Assembly (NCBI RefSeq): GCF_023242475.1
Contig: NZ_JALJFG010000016.1
Span: 1-64,000, forward strand
Direction of reading: 5' to 3'
DNA length: 64,000 nucleotides
Source: Pseudomonas sp. MWU15-20650
GTDB taxonomy: Bacteria; Pseudomonadota; Gammaproteobacteria; Pseudomonadales; Pseudomonadaceae
Each line of letters starts with the position of its first letter. Positions within the stretch are counted from its first letter, which is position 1. The notes under the pieces were generated by a model, which had not been told where the DNA came from, did no database searches, and worked only from the letters and a program-made list of their open reading frames with translations. A program made the position numbers and the translations under genes. This document shows, one piece after another, positions 47,401-55,998 of this stretch.

Positions 47401-47675
47401 AGGGTCAGCTTGCCGTCGGCGGTCGACTGCGAAGACATGTACAGCATGTTCTCGACGCCGGTGATGGCTTGCTCCAGCGGAGCGGCCACGGTTTCACCGA
47501 TGACTTTAGGGTTGGCGCCCGGGAAGTTGGCGCGGACCACCACCGTCGGTGGTACCACTTCCGGGTACTCGCTGATCGGCAGCTGGAACAGCGAGATCGC
47601 ACCGGCGATCAGGATCAACAGCGACAGTACCGCTGCGAAAATCGGCCGTGAAATGAAGAACTTGGAAAAATTCAT
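44496..47675 (-). CDS. mexF: MexF-like RND multidrug efflux pump
   Basis: A 1059-residue hydrophobic/amphiphilic-efflux RND transporter, closely like P. aeruginosa MexF. It has 12 membrane helices and two large periplasmic loops. Proton-relay Asp residues lie in helix 4 (GIVVDDAIVVVENV). It expels chloramphenicol, fluoroquinolones, trimethoprim and quinolone signal precursors in P. aeruginosa. It starts 15 bases after mexE. Length and motifs are intact. Confidence 0.95.
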   Translation of the reverse strand: MNFSKFFISRPIFAAVLSLLILIAGAISLFQLPISEYPEVVPPTVVVRANFPGANPKVIGETVAAPLEQAITGVENMLYMSSQSTADGKLTLTITFALGTDLDNAQVQVQNRVTRTQPKLPEEVTRIGITVDKASPDLTMVVHLTSPDKRYDMLYLSNYALLNVKDELARLGGVGDVQLFGMGDYSLRVWLDPNKTASRNLTATDVVNAIREQNRQVAAGALGAQPAPNATSFQLSVNTQGRLVTEEEFENIIIRSGDNGEITRLKDIARVELGSSQYALRSLLNNQPAVAIPIFQRPGSNAIQISNEVREKMAELKKSFPEGMDFSIVYDPTIFVRGSIEAVVHTLFEALILVVLVVILFLQTWRASIIPLVAVPVSLIGTFAVMHLFGFSLNALSLFGLVLAIGIVVDDAIVVVENVERNIELGLEPFPATEKAMSEVTGPIIATALVLCAVFIPAAFISGLTGQFYKQFALTIAISTVISAFNSLTLSPALAAVLLRSHDAPKDRFSKLLDKLLGGWLFRPFNRFFEKASHGYVGTVRRVIRGSGIALFLYAGLMVLTWLGFAHTPTGFVPAQDKQYLVAFAQLPDAASLDRTEDVIKRMSDIALKQPGVEAAVAFPGLSINGFTNSPNSGIVFVTLKPFDERKDPSMSAGAIAGALNGKYSSIEEAYMAIFPPPPVQGLGTIGGFRLQIEDRGNLGYDELYKEVQNIITKSRTTPELFGLFTSYTVNVPQVDAAIDREKAKTHGVAISDIFDTLQIYLGSLYANDFNRFGRTYQVNVQAEQQFRLDEDQIGQLKVRNNKGEMIPLATFIKVSDTSGPDRVMHYNGFITAEINGNAAPGYSSGQAQAAIEKLLKDELPNGMTYEWTDLTYQQILSGNTALFVFPLCVLLAFLVLAAQYESWSLPLAVILIVPMTLLSAITGVIISGGDNNIFTQIGLIVLVGLACKNAILIVEFAKDKQAEGLDPLAAVLEACRLRLRPILMTSFAFIMGVVPLVLSSGAGAEMRHAMGVAVFSGMIGVTFFGLLLTPVFYVLIRRYVERSEARKAAKALKLETQQ

Positions 47676-47690
47676 CTTGAGTTGTATCCC

Positions 47691-48932
47691 TTAACCGCGT
47701 GGAGCCGCGACGGCTGCGAGCTTGGGCGCGGCTTTATCCGGCGCCACTTGTTCCAGGTTGCTGGCTTCAAGCGCTTGTCGTTGTTGTGCCAAGGCGGCGA
47801 GGGTTTCCTTGCTGGCCATCGGGATGGTCTCCGGTGCCACCGGCGACCCCGGGCGAATGCGCTGCAGGCCCTTCACCACGATGGTGTCGTCCTTGTTCAA
47901 GCCGCTGCGCACGATGCGCAAGCCTTCGATCTTCGGCCCCAGCTCCACCGCACGATAGGCCGGCTTGTCGCCGTCCATCACCAGCACGAATTTCTTGCCA
48001 AGGTCAGTGCCCACGGCTTCGTCGTTGATCAACACGGCGGAGTAGGTGCCGCTGCCGACCAATTTGAGACGGGCATACAGGCCAGGGGTGTATTCGCCCT
48101 TGCTGTTATCAAACACGGCGCGGCCGCGAATGGTGCCGGTGGCCGGGTTGACCTGGTTGTCGACGAAGTTCATCTGGCCCAGGTGCGGGTTGCCGGCCTC
48201 GTTTGACAGGCCCAGGTACACCGGGGTGGTGGCGCCACGACGGCCTTCACGGGCGAGTTCGGTGTACTTGAGGTACACACGCTCGTCGGCGTCGAAGTAG
48301 GCGTAGACCTTGTCGGTGGAGACCACGCTGGTCAGCGCGGTGGTGTCGGCCGTCACCAGGTTGCCGGCGGTGATTTCGGCACGGCTGACGCGGCCGCTGA
48401 TCGGCGAGGTCACACGGGTGAAACTCAGGTTCAGCTTGGCCAGGTCCAACTGCGCCTGGATCCCGGCGACGGCGGCGCGGGCTTCCTGGGCGGCGGTGGT
48501 GCGTGAGTCAGCCAGTTCGGCGGAAATCGCATTGCTCTGACGCAGGCGTTCGCCACGTTGCGCTTCATTATCGCTACGGGTGGCGGCGGCTTTGGTTTGG
48601 GCAAGCTGGGCTTCGAGGCGGCGCACTTCAGCCTGGAACGGGCGAGGGTCAATCTGGAACAGCAGGTCGCCTTTTTTCACCAGCGCACCTTCAGTGAAGG
48701 CCACCTGGTCGATCTGGCCGGACACGCGCGGACGAATCTGCACGGTTTCCGGGGCTTCCAGGCGACCGGTGAATTCATCCCACTCGTTGACCGGTTGTTC
48801 CAGCACCTTGGCTACGCTGATTTTCGCAGGGGGCATGGCGGCCGCTTGGTCCGGGGTCTTGCCGCATGCGCTCATCACCACCACGGCCAAGATCGCCAGG
48901 GGGAAGCGCAAATGTTTGAGTGACTGTTCCAT
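47691..48932 (-). CDS. mexE: MexE-like membrane-fusion lipoprotein
   Basis: A 413-residue periplasmic adaptor with a lipobox ending MSAC (about residue 22). Lipoyl/barrel-sandwich, alpha-hairpin and beta-barrel domains are in the usual order (RLEAPETVQIRPRVSGQID; TSPISGRVSRAEITAG). The ATG at 48932 (MEQS...) matches the P. aeruginosa MexE N-terminus; an ATG at 48941 adds three residues. It is first in the operon, with a candidate MexT site about 140 bases upstream. Confidence 0.94.
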   Translation of the reverse strand: MEQSLKHLRFPLAILAVVVMSACGKTPDQAAAMPPAKISVAKVLEQPVNEWDEFTGRLEAPETVQIRPRVSGQIDQVAFTEGALVKKGDLLFQIDPRPFQAEVRRLEAQLAQTKAAATRSDNEAQRGERLRQSNAISAELADSRTTAAQEARAAVAGIQAQLDLAKLNLSFTRVTSPISGRVSRAEITAGNLVTADTTALTSVVSTDKVYAYFDADERVYLKYTELAREGRRGATTPVYLGLSNEAGNPHLGQMNFVDNQVNPATGTIRGRAVFDNSKGEYTPGLYARLKLVGSGTYSAVLINDEAVGTDLGKKFVLVMDGDKPAYRAVELGPKIEGLRIVRSGLNKDDTIVVKGLQRIRPGSPVAPETIPMASKETLAALAQQRQALEASNLEQVAPDKAAPKLAAVAAPRG

Positions 48933-49017
48933 GAGGTGCATCCGCCAATGTATTTGAGATGGGCGGATGATGCGCGGCGAGGTGCTATGTCACGAATCGA
49001 ATGAAGCAAAGGTAACT

Positions 49018-49032
49018 ATCATTCGGAATGAT
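49018..49032. promoter_or_regulatory. Perfect 15-bp palindrome upstream of mexE
   Basis: ATCATTC-G-GAATGAT, 86 bases before the mexE start, between it and the nod-box-like site. Its symmetry suits a TetR- or MarR-type repressor, a second input besides MexT. Confidence 0.5.
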
Positions 49033-49070
49033 ATAAGCGCGGAGTCAGCCCTCTAGCATGGGGGTTTCGT

Positions 49071-49094
49071 TAGGTAGCTATCAATGCGCTTGAT
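49071..49094 (-). promoter_or_regulatory. Candidate MexT binding site (nod box) for mexEF-oprN
   Basis: On the minus strand the site reads ATCA-N5-ATTGAT-N4-ACCTA, against the MexT consensus ATCA-N5-GTCGAT-N4-ACYAT: spacing exact, the first half identical, 4 of 6 and 3 of 5 in the others. It is about 140 bases upstream of mexE. Confidence 0.68.
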
Positions 49095-49266
49095 GACAAA
49101 AGACTGTTGTCGAAGGTGCAAGGAACCTTTGCTGCTATTGAGTGACGCCAATGCCAATAAGGGGGCGGGATACTTCGAAGCAGGTGTTGAAGACGCTGTT
49201 TGCATTAAGCGCTGCCACTGAAAATGGGCGCCTGTGGAGCAGCCTCAAAAGTGGAACCTGGGTGAA

Positions 49267-50163
49267 TCAAGACGCCTCGAAGGCGTTACCCAGAAAGTCG
49301 ATCAGGGACCGCACCGATGGCATCAGCCCGCGTCGTGAGGGAAAGACTGCCGTGATGACGCCTTCGGTGGGTCGCCACTCAGGCAGCAGCGCGATCAAGC
49401 GGCCATCGGCTATTTCATCCCTCACCACCGCCAGCGGCAGGTTGGCCGCGCCTACGCCCGAGAGTGCGGCGCTTTTGAGGGTCGGCATGTCATCGCTGAC
49501 CAGTCGCGGCGTGTGCTGGATCTGCGCCTTTGCACCGTCCGGGCCAGTCAGCTCCCACTGGTATTGAAGCATCGGGTTGCCCCAACTGAGGGTCGGCAGC
49601 CCGGCGAGGTCGGCGGGTTGCAAGGGAAGCGGATGACGCTGCAAAAAAGCCGCGCTTGCCACCAGCACCTGGGGGCTTTTGCCGAGCACTTTCATGACCA
49701 GCTCGCTGCTGTCCAGTGGCGGGAAACACAGGCTCAAGGCGATGTCATAACCTTCGCTGATGACATCGACCTTGCGGTTCAAGCTTTTCACATTCAGCTC
49801 GACGCTACCGCATTGCGCCATGAATCGGGCGAGCATCGGCGCCACCCAGTAGTTGAGCAGCGCGGTGGTGCAACTCAAGCGAATCACCCCGCGCGGTTCC
49901 GATTTATTGAATGCAATGACGTCCTCTGCCGACTCGGCCTCGGCAATCATTGCCACACACTGCCGGTAGTACGCCTGGCCAATATCAGTGACCTGGAACT
50001 GACGCGTCGAACGCTGGATCAGCCGCACCCCAAGCCTTGACTCAAGCTGGTTGACTCTGCGGCTCAGGGTCGACTTAGGCAGGTTGAGGGCCCGGCCGGC
50101 CGCGGCGAAGCTGCCGTGCTCGACGACCTTGGCGTAAAGGAAGAGTTCGTTCAGATCGAACAT
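49267..50163 (-). CDS. LysR-type regulator, divergent from isochorismatase genes
   Basis: A 298-residue LysR protein, HTH at about 18-37 (SFAAAGRALNLPKSTLSRRV). It belongs to the same branch as the azoR-linked LysR at 18019, not to MexT. It faces the isochorismatase pair across 100 bases and probably controls it. It occupies the place directly upstream of mexE that mexT has in P. aeruginosa. Confidence 0.85.
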   Translation of the reverse strand: MFDLNELFLYAKVVEHGSFAAAGRALNLPKSTLSRRVNQLESRLGVRLIQRSTRQFQVTDIGQAYYRQCVAMIAEAESAEDVIAFNKSEPRGVIRLSCTTALLNYWVAPMLARFMAQCGSVELNVKSLNRKVDVISEGYDIALSLCFPPLDSSELVMKVLGKSPQVLVASAAFLQRHPLPLQPADLAGLPTLSWGNPMLQYQWELTGPDGAKAQIQHTPRLVSDDMPTLKSAALSGVGAANLPLAVVRDEIADGRLIALLPEWRPTEGVITAVFPSRRGLMPSVRSLIDFLGNAFEAS

Positions 50164-50186
50164 CGGCAGTGTTCCATTTTTGAGAT

Positions 50187-50204
50187 GCTGAAGCTTAATT
50201 CAGC
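50187..50204. promoter_or_regulatory. Inverted repeat between LysR and isochorismatase genes
   Basis: GCTGAA-N6-TTCAGC, 24 bases before the LysR start and 60 bases before the hydrolase start. It is a candidate LysR site by position and symmetry only. Confidence 0.4.
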
Positions 50205-50263
50205 CACTACCGAACGGCCAGTGTGGTGACTAAGGTGGCACCTCCACGCAAGAGGAAATGCCA

Positions 50264-50953
50264 ATGAGTACATCAGGTAATGCCGCAAATTTTAATGGGA
50301 TGAAGCCGACCATCGACGCTGCCGACACAGCCATGCTGCTGATCGATCACCAGAGCGGCCTGTTCCAGATCGTCAAGGACATCGAAGTTCCCCAACTACG
50401 CGCCAACGCCATTGCGTTGGCCAAGGCTGCAACCCTGCTGAACATTCCCGTCATCACCACCGCTTCGGTCCCCCAAGGGCCCAACGGCCCGCTGATCCCG
50501 CAGATTCATGAAGCCGCGCCCCATGCCCAGTACGTGGCTCGCCGTGGCGAAATCAATGCGTGGGACAACCCTGAGTTCCACGCCGCGGTCAAAGCCACCG
50601 GCAAGAAAACCTTGGTGATTGCCGGCACCTTGACCAGCGTGTGCCTGGCGTTTCCGTCTATCGCGGCGGTGCATGAGGGATACAAGGTTTTTGCGGTCGT
50701 GGATGCATCGGGCAACCACTCGCGATTGGCCACCGACCTGACCGTAGCGCGCCTGGCTCAAGCCGGGGTGGTGCCGATTGACATCATGGGCACGCTTTCT
50801 GAACTGCAGGGCTCGTGGAACCGTCCGGATGCCCAGGCGTGGGCCAATGTCTACACCCAGGCCATGCCGCACTATCAGTTGCTGATTGAAAGCTACGTCA
50901 AGGCCCAGGAAGTGGCGAACAACCACGAGGAACTGGACTCACAACGCCAATAA
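50264..50953 (+). CDS. Isochorismatase-family cysteine hydrolase, copy 1
   Basis: A 229-residue hydrolase of the isochorismatase (YcaC-like) fold. The triad is suggested by Asp in LLIDHQSG and Cys in [16 protein letters not shown] (50251-50256) is 7 bases before the ATG at 50264. Members cleave amide or ether bonds in small molecules, and the substrate here is unknown. It is the first of two tandem paralogues, probably under the divergent LysR protein. Confidence 0.85.
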   Translation: MSTSGNAANFNGMKPTIDAADTAMLLIDHQSGLFQIVKDIEVPQLRANAIALAKAATLLNIPVITTASVPQGPNGPLIPQIHEAAPHAQYVARRGEINAWDNPEFHAAVKATGKKTLVIAGTLTSVCLAFPSIAAVHEGYKVFAVVDASGNHSRLATDLTVARLAQAGVVPIDIMGTLSELQGSWNRPDAQAWANVYTQAMPHYQLLIESYVKAQEVANNHEELDSQRQ

Positions 50954-51017
50954 ACGCGGTGGGTTCTTTGCGGTGCGGCCCATGTCGGGGAGCGCCTTTT
51001 TTATCAGGAGTAGCATG

Positions 51018-51644
51018 ATGTCTAAACCTTACGTTCGCCTGGACAAAGACAACGCAGCCGTTCTGTTGGTCGACCATCAGGCGGGCCTGCTGTCGCTGGT
51101 GCGCGACATCGACCCGGACAAATTCAAGAACAACGTGCTGGCCCTGGCTGACCTGGCCAAGTACTTCAAGTTGCCGACCATTCTCACTACCAGTTTCGAG
51201 ACCGGCCCTAACGGCCCGCTGGTCCCGGAGCTCAAGGCACTTTTCCCGGATGCCCCCTACATCGCTCGCCCAGGCCAGATTAACGCCTGGGACAACGAAG
51301 ACTTCGTCAAGGCCATCAAGGCGACCGGCAAGAAGCAACTGATCATTGCCGGTGTCGTCACCGAAGTCTGCGTAGCGTTCCCGGCCCTGTCGGCCCTGGC
51401 GGAAGGCTTTGACGTGTTCGTGGTCACCGATGCCTCCGGTACCTTCAACGAACTGACCCAGCAATCGGCCTGGGCCCGTATGTCGGCCAACGGCGCACAA
51501 TTGATGACCTGGTTTGGCCTGGCCTGTGAGTTGCACCGCGACTGGCGCAACGATATCGAAGGCTTGGGAACCCTGTTCTCCAACCACATCCCGGACTACC
51601 GCAACCTGTTCACCAGCTATAACGCGTTGACGGCGGCCAAGTAA
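51018..51644 (+). CDS. Isochorismatase-family cysteine hydrolase, copy 2 (YcaC type)
   Basis: A 208-residue protein clearly related to the upstream copy: LLVDHQAG matches [19 protein letters not shown] matches [11 protein letters not shown], and VVTEVCVAFP carries the Cys. It has the length of YcaC. CAGGAG (51005-51010) is 7 bases before the ATG at 51018. Tandem duplication followed by divergence is likely; the second copy lacks the 20-residue N-terminal extension of the first. Confidence 0.87.
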   Translation: MSKPYVRLDKDNAAVLLVDHQAGLLSLVRDIDPDKFKNNVLALADLAKYFKLPTILTTSFETGPNGPLVPELKALFPDAPYIARPGQINAWDNEDFVKAIKATGKKQLIIAGVVTEVCVAFPALSALAEGFDVFVVTDASGTFNELTQQSAWARMSANGAQLMTWFGLACELHRDWRNDIEGLGTLFSNHIPDYRNLFTSYNALTAAK

Positions 51645-51706
51645 GCCTTGGGGCGGCCTTGTTTAGGCCGCTTTTCACTGCGTTGCACATAAAGCACCGC
51701 TCAGCC

Positions 51707-52318
51707 TCATCGCTGAGCGATGCTCAACAACAGGCCGAAACTCACGAGCAGCCCGCCAAAAATCCGGTCGATCCAAGGTCGTGCAGCCATCAACTTCTCA
51801 CGCACCCTGCCGGCCGAGAAGCATAGCGCGACAAGACTGAACCACACCCCGTGCGCCCCTGCGATGAATAGCCCGTAAGCTATCTGTACAGTTAAGGCGC
51901 TGCCCGGATGTACCACACCCATGAATAGGCTGACGATGAAGATCGATGTCTTAGGGTTCAGCGCGTTCGTGAGAAACCCCATGCGCAGCGCGGCCCAGTC
52001 AGACAAGGCAGGTGACGGTGCGTCCAGCGATTCGAGTACCGGCCTGGACCGCAGCATCTTGATGCCCAGGTAAATGAGGTACGCCGCGCCCGCCAGCTTC
52101 AGGACGTTGAACAACCCAGGCGTTTGTTGAAGCACCAGGCCCAGGCCGAGCAGCGTGTAGCTCACGTGCACCAGCACGCCCATACCGATACCCATCGCCG
52201 TGAGGACGCCTGCCCGTCGTGACACCAGCAGGCCGTTGCGCGAAACCATGGCGAAATCCGGCCCTGGACTAATGCAGGCCAGTAGTGTGATGGTGATTAC
52301 TGCTATCCATTCGTTCAT
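51707..52318 (-). CDS. LysE/RhtB family exporter
   Basis: A 203-residue, six-helix amino-acid efflux protein. It has the LysE/RhtB signature at the start (ACISPGPDFAMVSRNGL) and GFLTNALNPKTSIF in the middle. It is divergent from a LysR gene 63 bases away, a common regulator-exporter arrangement. The substrate is unknown. Confidence 0.88.
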   Translation of the reverse strand: MNEWIAVITITLLACISPGPDFAMVSRNGLLVSRRAGVLTAMGIGMGVLVHVSYTLLGLGLVLQQTPGLFNVLKLAGAAYLIYLGIKMLRSRPVLESLDAPSPALSDWAALRMGFLTNALNPKTSIFIVSLFMGVVHPGSALTVQIAYGLFIAGAHGVWFSLVALCFSAGRVREKLMAARPWIDRIFGGLLVSFGLLLSIAQR

Positions 52319-52381
52319 GCTGTACCGTGCGGATCTTATTGATAACGCAATATTTGCAGATCCTGTGTTCAGGTAATAACG

Positions 52382-53332
52382 ATGATTTCTGACGGCAATG
52401 GTGATCCTTACTCACTGATTCATACAGCGCGCATGCCTTCGCTATTGGCGTTGCGTTGCTTCGAGTCAGCCGCACGCTTGGAAAACTTTGCCCGTGCGGC
52501 TGACGAACTGCACCTGACACCCGGCGCCATCAGCCGCGCAGTGCGTTTGCTTGAAGCGGATTTGGGCGTTGAGTTGTTCGAGCGCCGTAGCCGAAGGGTG
52601 TTTCTGACCGATGCCGGACGGCGCCTGGCGAAGGCGGTGGGTGAAGGGCTGGGGTTGATGAGCCATGCCGTTCGCGAGCTACGCGCTGATGCGCGGCAGG
52701 CGCGCCAACTTGTATTGTCTTGCGAGCCAACACTGTTGATGCGCTGGTTGATCCCACGGTGGAGCGACTTCCAGGCTCAGCATCGCGGGCTGGACATCCA
52801 TTTGGTGGCCGGCGGTGGCCCTTTTTCATTCGAGCATGGCATCGACTTGGCCATCCGGCGCGACGATTTTCCTCGTTCCGACACTGACCATGCCGAGACC
52901 CTGTTCACCGAGAAGATCGGCCCTGTCTGTCGGTCGGAAAAGGCCGAGCAGTGGTTCGGCAAAACCCGCAAAACCCTGCGCGCCTCTGCCCCCCTGTTGC
53001 AGACGACCAGCCGACCTGGCGCTTGGCAAGAGTGGGCCCGTGCCAAGGGGCTGCCCACTCCAGCGAGCCAGATGCAGTCTTTTGAGCACTTCTATTTCAG
53101 TCTCCAGGCGGCCGTCGCTGGCCTGGGCGTGGCCATCGGCCCGTGGCACCTGGTGCGCGACGATATCCAGAGTGGTGTGTTGGTGGCGCCGTTGGGTTTT
53201 GTCGAGGATGGCTCGCGCTACTGCCTGTTGTCGCCCGCAGCCCCAAAGCCTGGAAGCCCGGCAATGGCATTGCTGAAATGGTTGCAGGCAGCCGACGGCT
53301 TGGACGAGTTGAGGGGCGGGCCCGGGGATTAA
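52382..53332 (+). CDS. LysR-type regulator (GcvA-like)
   Basis: A 316-residue LysR protein with a 17-residue leader before MPSLLALRCFE and HTH at about 36-55 (NFARAADELHLTPGAISRAV). It probably controls the divergent LysE exporter. The start at 52382 has a weak AGG upstream; the internal ATG at 52433 is an alternative. Confidence 0.84.
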   Translation: MISDGNGDPYSLIHTARMPSLLALRCFESAARLENFARAADELHLTPGAISRAVRLLEADLGVELFERRSRRVFLTDAGRRLAKAVGEGLGLMSHAVRELRADARQARQLVLSCEPTLLMRWLIPRWSDFQAQHRGLDIHLVAGGGPFSFEHGIDLAIRRDDFPRSDTDHAETLFTEKIGPVCRSEKAEQWFGKTRKTLRASAPLLQTTSRPGAWQEWARAKGLPTPASQMQSFEHFYFSLQAAVAGLGVAIGPWHLVRDDIQSGVLVAPLGFVEDGSRYCLLSPAAPKPGSPAMALLKWLQAADGLDELRGGPGD

Positions 53333-53386
53333 CGGATTGATGCGAGATACGCTGTGCAGCCATCACTCTATGAATGAGGCTCATGA

Positions 53387-53671
<285 letters not shown>

Positions 53672-53698
53672 AGCCGCACCTAATACAAACAGCGACAA

Positions 53699-54613
53699 TC
53701 AAAGACTGTCAGGATCCCCAAAAAACATCTGAATCCGCGACCGTAGCCACCGCTCACCCGGATCATTGTCCTGCGAGCCACGCCAGGCCATGTGCAGTTC
53801 AAACGAGCGCACCGGCAATGGCGGGTCTTCGGCGCGCAGGCCGCCGGCCGAGGTCAGTGCCTCGGCGGCGTAATCCGGTACGGTGGCCAGAATGTCGGTG
53901 CCTGCCAATAGCGTGCCCAGTCCATTGAACTGCGGCACCGCCAGTACCACATGGCGTTTGCGATCAAGCTTCTCCAACTCTTCATCAATAAACCCGCTCA
54001 AGTCCCCGGCAAACGACACCAGCGCATGAGGGCGCGCGCAGAAGTCGTCCAGGCTCAGTGAGCCGGGCACGCTGTCGGCACGCAGCAGTTTCGGCAGGCT
54101 GCGACGCAGCACCTTGCGTTTGGCGTTGGCCGGCAGGTCGGCGGTGTAGCTGACGCCGATGGAGATTTCACCGGAGGCGAGCAGGCCGGGCATCAGGATG
54201 TAGTTGACGCGGCGCACCACCAGCACGATGCCAGGGGCTTCGGCGCGCAGGCGTTTGAGCAATTGCGGGAGCAGGGCGAACTCGACGTCATCGGACAGGC
54301 CGATGCGGAACACCGCCGTGCTGGTGGCCGGGTCGAATTCGGCGGCTCGGCTCACGGCGGTAGAAATCGAGTCCAGGGCCGGGGAGAGCAGGGCGAAGAT
54401 TTCCACCGCACGGGCCGTGGGTTCCATGCTGCGCCCGGTACGCACAAACAGCGGGTCATCAAACAACCCACGCAGGCGCGACAACGCTGCGCTGATGGCC
54501 GGCTGGCCGAGGAACAACTTCTCGGCGGCGCGGGTCACACTGCGCTCATGCATCAAGGTTTCGAATACGATCAAGAGGTTAAGGTCGACACGACGCAGGT
54601 CGTTACGGTTCAT
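53699..54613 (-). CDS. mexT: MexT, LysR-type activator of mexEF-oprN
   Basis: A 304-residue LysR protein that I recognise as MexT: N-terminus MNRNDLRRVDLNLLIVFE, HTH at about 20-45, and the C-terminal domain ending FFGDPDSL. It activates mexEF-oprN and mexS and responds to electrophilic and disulfide stress. AGGA is 7 bases before the ATG at 54613; an in-frame upstream extension of 28 residues is unlikely. The frame is intact, so the pump is probably inducible. It is separated from mexE by about 4.8 kb. Confidence 0.95.
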   Translation of the reverse strand: MNRNDLRRVDLNLLIVFETLMHERSVTRAAEKLFLGQPAISAALSRLRGLFDDPLFVRTGRSMEPTARAVEIFALLSPALDSISTAVSRAAEFDPATSTAVFRIGLSDDVEFALLPQLLKRLRAEAPGIVLVVRRVNYILMPGLLASGEISIGVSYTADLPANAKRKVLRRSLPKLLRADSVPGSLSLDDFCARPHALVSFAGDLSGFIDEELEKLDRKRHVVLAVPQFNGLGTLLAGTDILATVPDYAAEALTSAGGLRAEDPPLPVRSFELHMAWRGSQDNDPGERWLRSRIQMFFGDPDSL

Positions 54614-54786
54614 CTTGTGTCCTGGAAGAGTCAGCAAACTTGACGAGAGCGGCCATATGAAAACCGCTTGGGTTCCACTTGGAAGCATGACCGGCATGAA
54701 TCTTACGGGGAAAGACTGGTACTCTGCACCGGCTAATTGAGTTTTCCTACGATAGTTGGGATCTATTCATCCAGCGCGGAATCAAT

Positions 54787-54810
54787 GACAGGCATGTCGA
54801 CTATTAATGG
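54787..54810 (+). promoter_or_regulatory. Weak nod-box-like site between mexT and mexS
   Basis: GACA-N5-GTCGAC-N4-AATGG resembles ATCA-N5-GTCGAT-N4-ACYAT in spacing and the central block (5 of 6) but not in the outer blocks. It is 72 bases before the mexS start. Confidence 0.35.
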
Positions 54811-54881
54811 CGACCGATGGCCTTACCTGGAAAGCCCAGATAGAGTTCATGGCATTAGAGGTTACTTTGACGAGGTTTGCG

Positions 54882-55904
54882 ATGTCCCGCACGATCCGTT
54901 TTCACAAGTTTGGTCCGGCCGAGGTGCTCAAATGCGAAGAGCATGCAGCCGCGCAGCCCGCACCGGGCGAAGTGCAGGTGCGTGTTGAAGCCATTGGGAT
55001 CAGCTGGTACGACATTCTGTGGCGCCAGAACCTGGCGTCTTCCCATGCGCGCCTGCCGTCCGGCCTTGGCCATGAGATGGCCGGGGTGGTGGTAGCCCTC
55101 GGCGACGGCGTGGATGATTTGGCGGTGGGCGATAAAGTGGCCAGTTTTCCGGCCGAGAGCCCTAATGATTACCCGGTGTATGGCGAACAGATCGTCTTGC
55201 CCCGTTCGGCCCTGACCCGCTACCCGGATGTCTTGAGCCCCATTGAAGCCAGCGTGCACTACACGCCGCTGCTGATTGCGTACTTTGCCTACATGGACCT
55301 GGCGCGGGTCAAGCCTGGGCAATTTGCCCTGGTGACCGATGCCAGCCACTGCGCCGGCCCTTCGTTTGTACAACTGGGCAAGGCCCTGGGCGTGCGGGTG
55401 ATTGCTGCCACCAAGGACAGCGCCGAGCGCGAATACCTGCTGTCGCTTGGGGCCGAGAAAGTCATTGTCACGGAACAACAAGACCTGCTGATGCAGATCA
55501 ACAAGTTCACTGACAATCGCGGTGTCGACGTCGTATTCGACGGCCTAGGGGGGCCGCAGATGTCGCTGCTCGGGGATGTCCTGGCGCCTCGCGGCAGCCT
55601 GGTGCTGTACGGGCTGCAAGGTGGCAACCAGACGCCATTCCCGGCCTGTGCGGCGTTCCAGAAGAACATTCAGTTCTTTGTGCACTGTATTGGCAACTTC
55701 ACCGGTAAGCCGGAATTGGGCATCGTCCAGGACCACGTGGCATTGCAGCGTGCGTTGCGTGACATCAACCAACTGACCGCCGATCGTGTGCTTGTTCCAC
55801 TGAAAACCACGGTGTTTCCGTTCAATCAGTTCGTCGAAGCACACCGCTACATGGATGAATGCCCGTGCCGCGAGCGAGTTGCATTGCAGGTTGAAGCTGT
55901 TTGA
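54882..55904 (+). CDS. mexS: MexS, zinc-type alcohol dehydrogenase-family oxidoreductase
   Basis: A 340-residue quinone-oxidoreductase-like protein of the MDR superfamily, matching P. aeruginosa MexS in length and in being divergent from mexT. GHEMAGVV marks the N-terminal domain; the nucleotide-binding region is near 150-200. It is thought to detoxify a metabolite that otherwise triggers MexT; loss turns on the pump. The start at 54882 has GAGG 6 bases upstream. Confidence 0.92.
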   Translation: MSRTIRFHKFGPAEVLKCEEHAAAQPAPGEVQVRVEAIGISWYDILWRQNLASSHARLPSGLGHEMAGVVVALGDGVDDLAVGDKVASFPAESPNDYPVYGEQIVLPRSALTRYPDVLSPIEASVHYTPLLIAYFAYMDLARVKPGQFALVTDASHCAGPSFVQLGKALGVRVIAATKDSAEREYLLSLGAEKVIVTEQQDLLMQINKFTDNRGVDVVFDGLGGPQMSLLGDVLAPRGSLVLYGLQGGNQTPFPACAAFQKNIQFFVHCIGNFTGKPELGIVQDHVALQRALRDINQLTADRVLVPLKTTVFPFNQFVEAHRYMDECPCRERVALQVEAV

Positions 55905-55923
55905 GCTGTAGGAGTATTCGCAA

Positions 55924-55995
55924 ATGAGTACGCCTGCGTCTGAGTCGATGAGGCAAATGCGCCATTTCACAGGGCTTAACCCACGTAAGGGTTGA
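55924..55995 (+). CDS. Possible 23-residue peptide downstream of mexS
   Basis: An ATG with AGGAG 9 bases upstream opens 20 bases after mexS and reads MSTPASESMRQMRHF... to a stop inside the mexS terminator hairpin. It could be a small protein translated from the mexS mRNA or a chance frame. Only the ribosome-binding site supports it. Confidence 0.3.
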   Translation: MSTPASESMRQMRHFTGLNPRKG

Positions 55996-55998
55996 GCC
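55973..55998 (+). terminator. Hairpin downstream of mexS
   Basis: GGCTTAACCC pairs with GGGTTGAGCC across a 6-base loop (one T-G pair). No long T-run follows. Confidence 0.6.

Noticed and set aside
49142..49567. 141-codon plus-strand frame downstream of mexE promoter
   Set aside because: Most of it lies antisense to the 3' end of a well-supported LysR gene and it has no ribosome-binding site.
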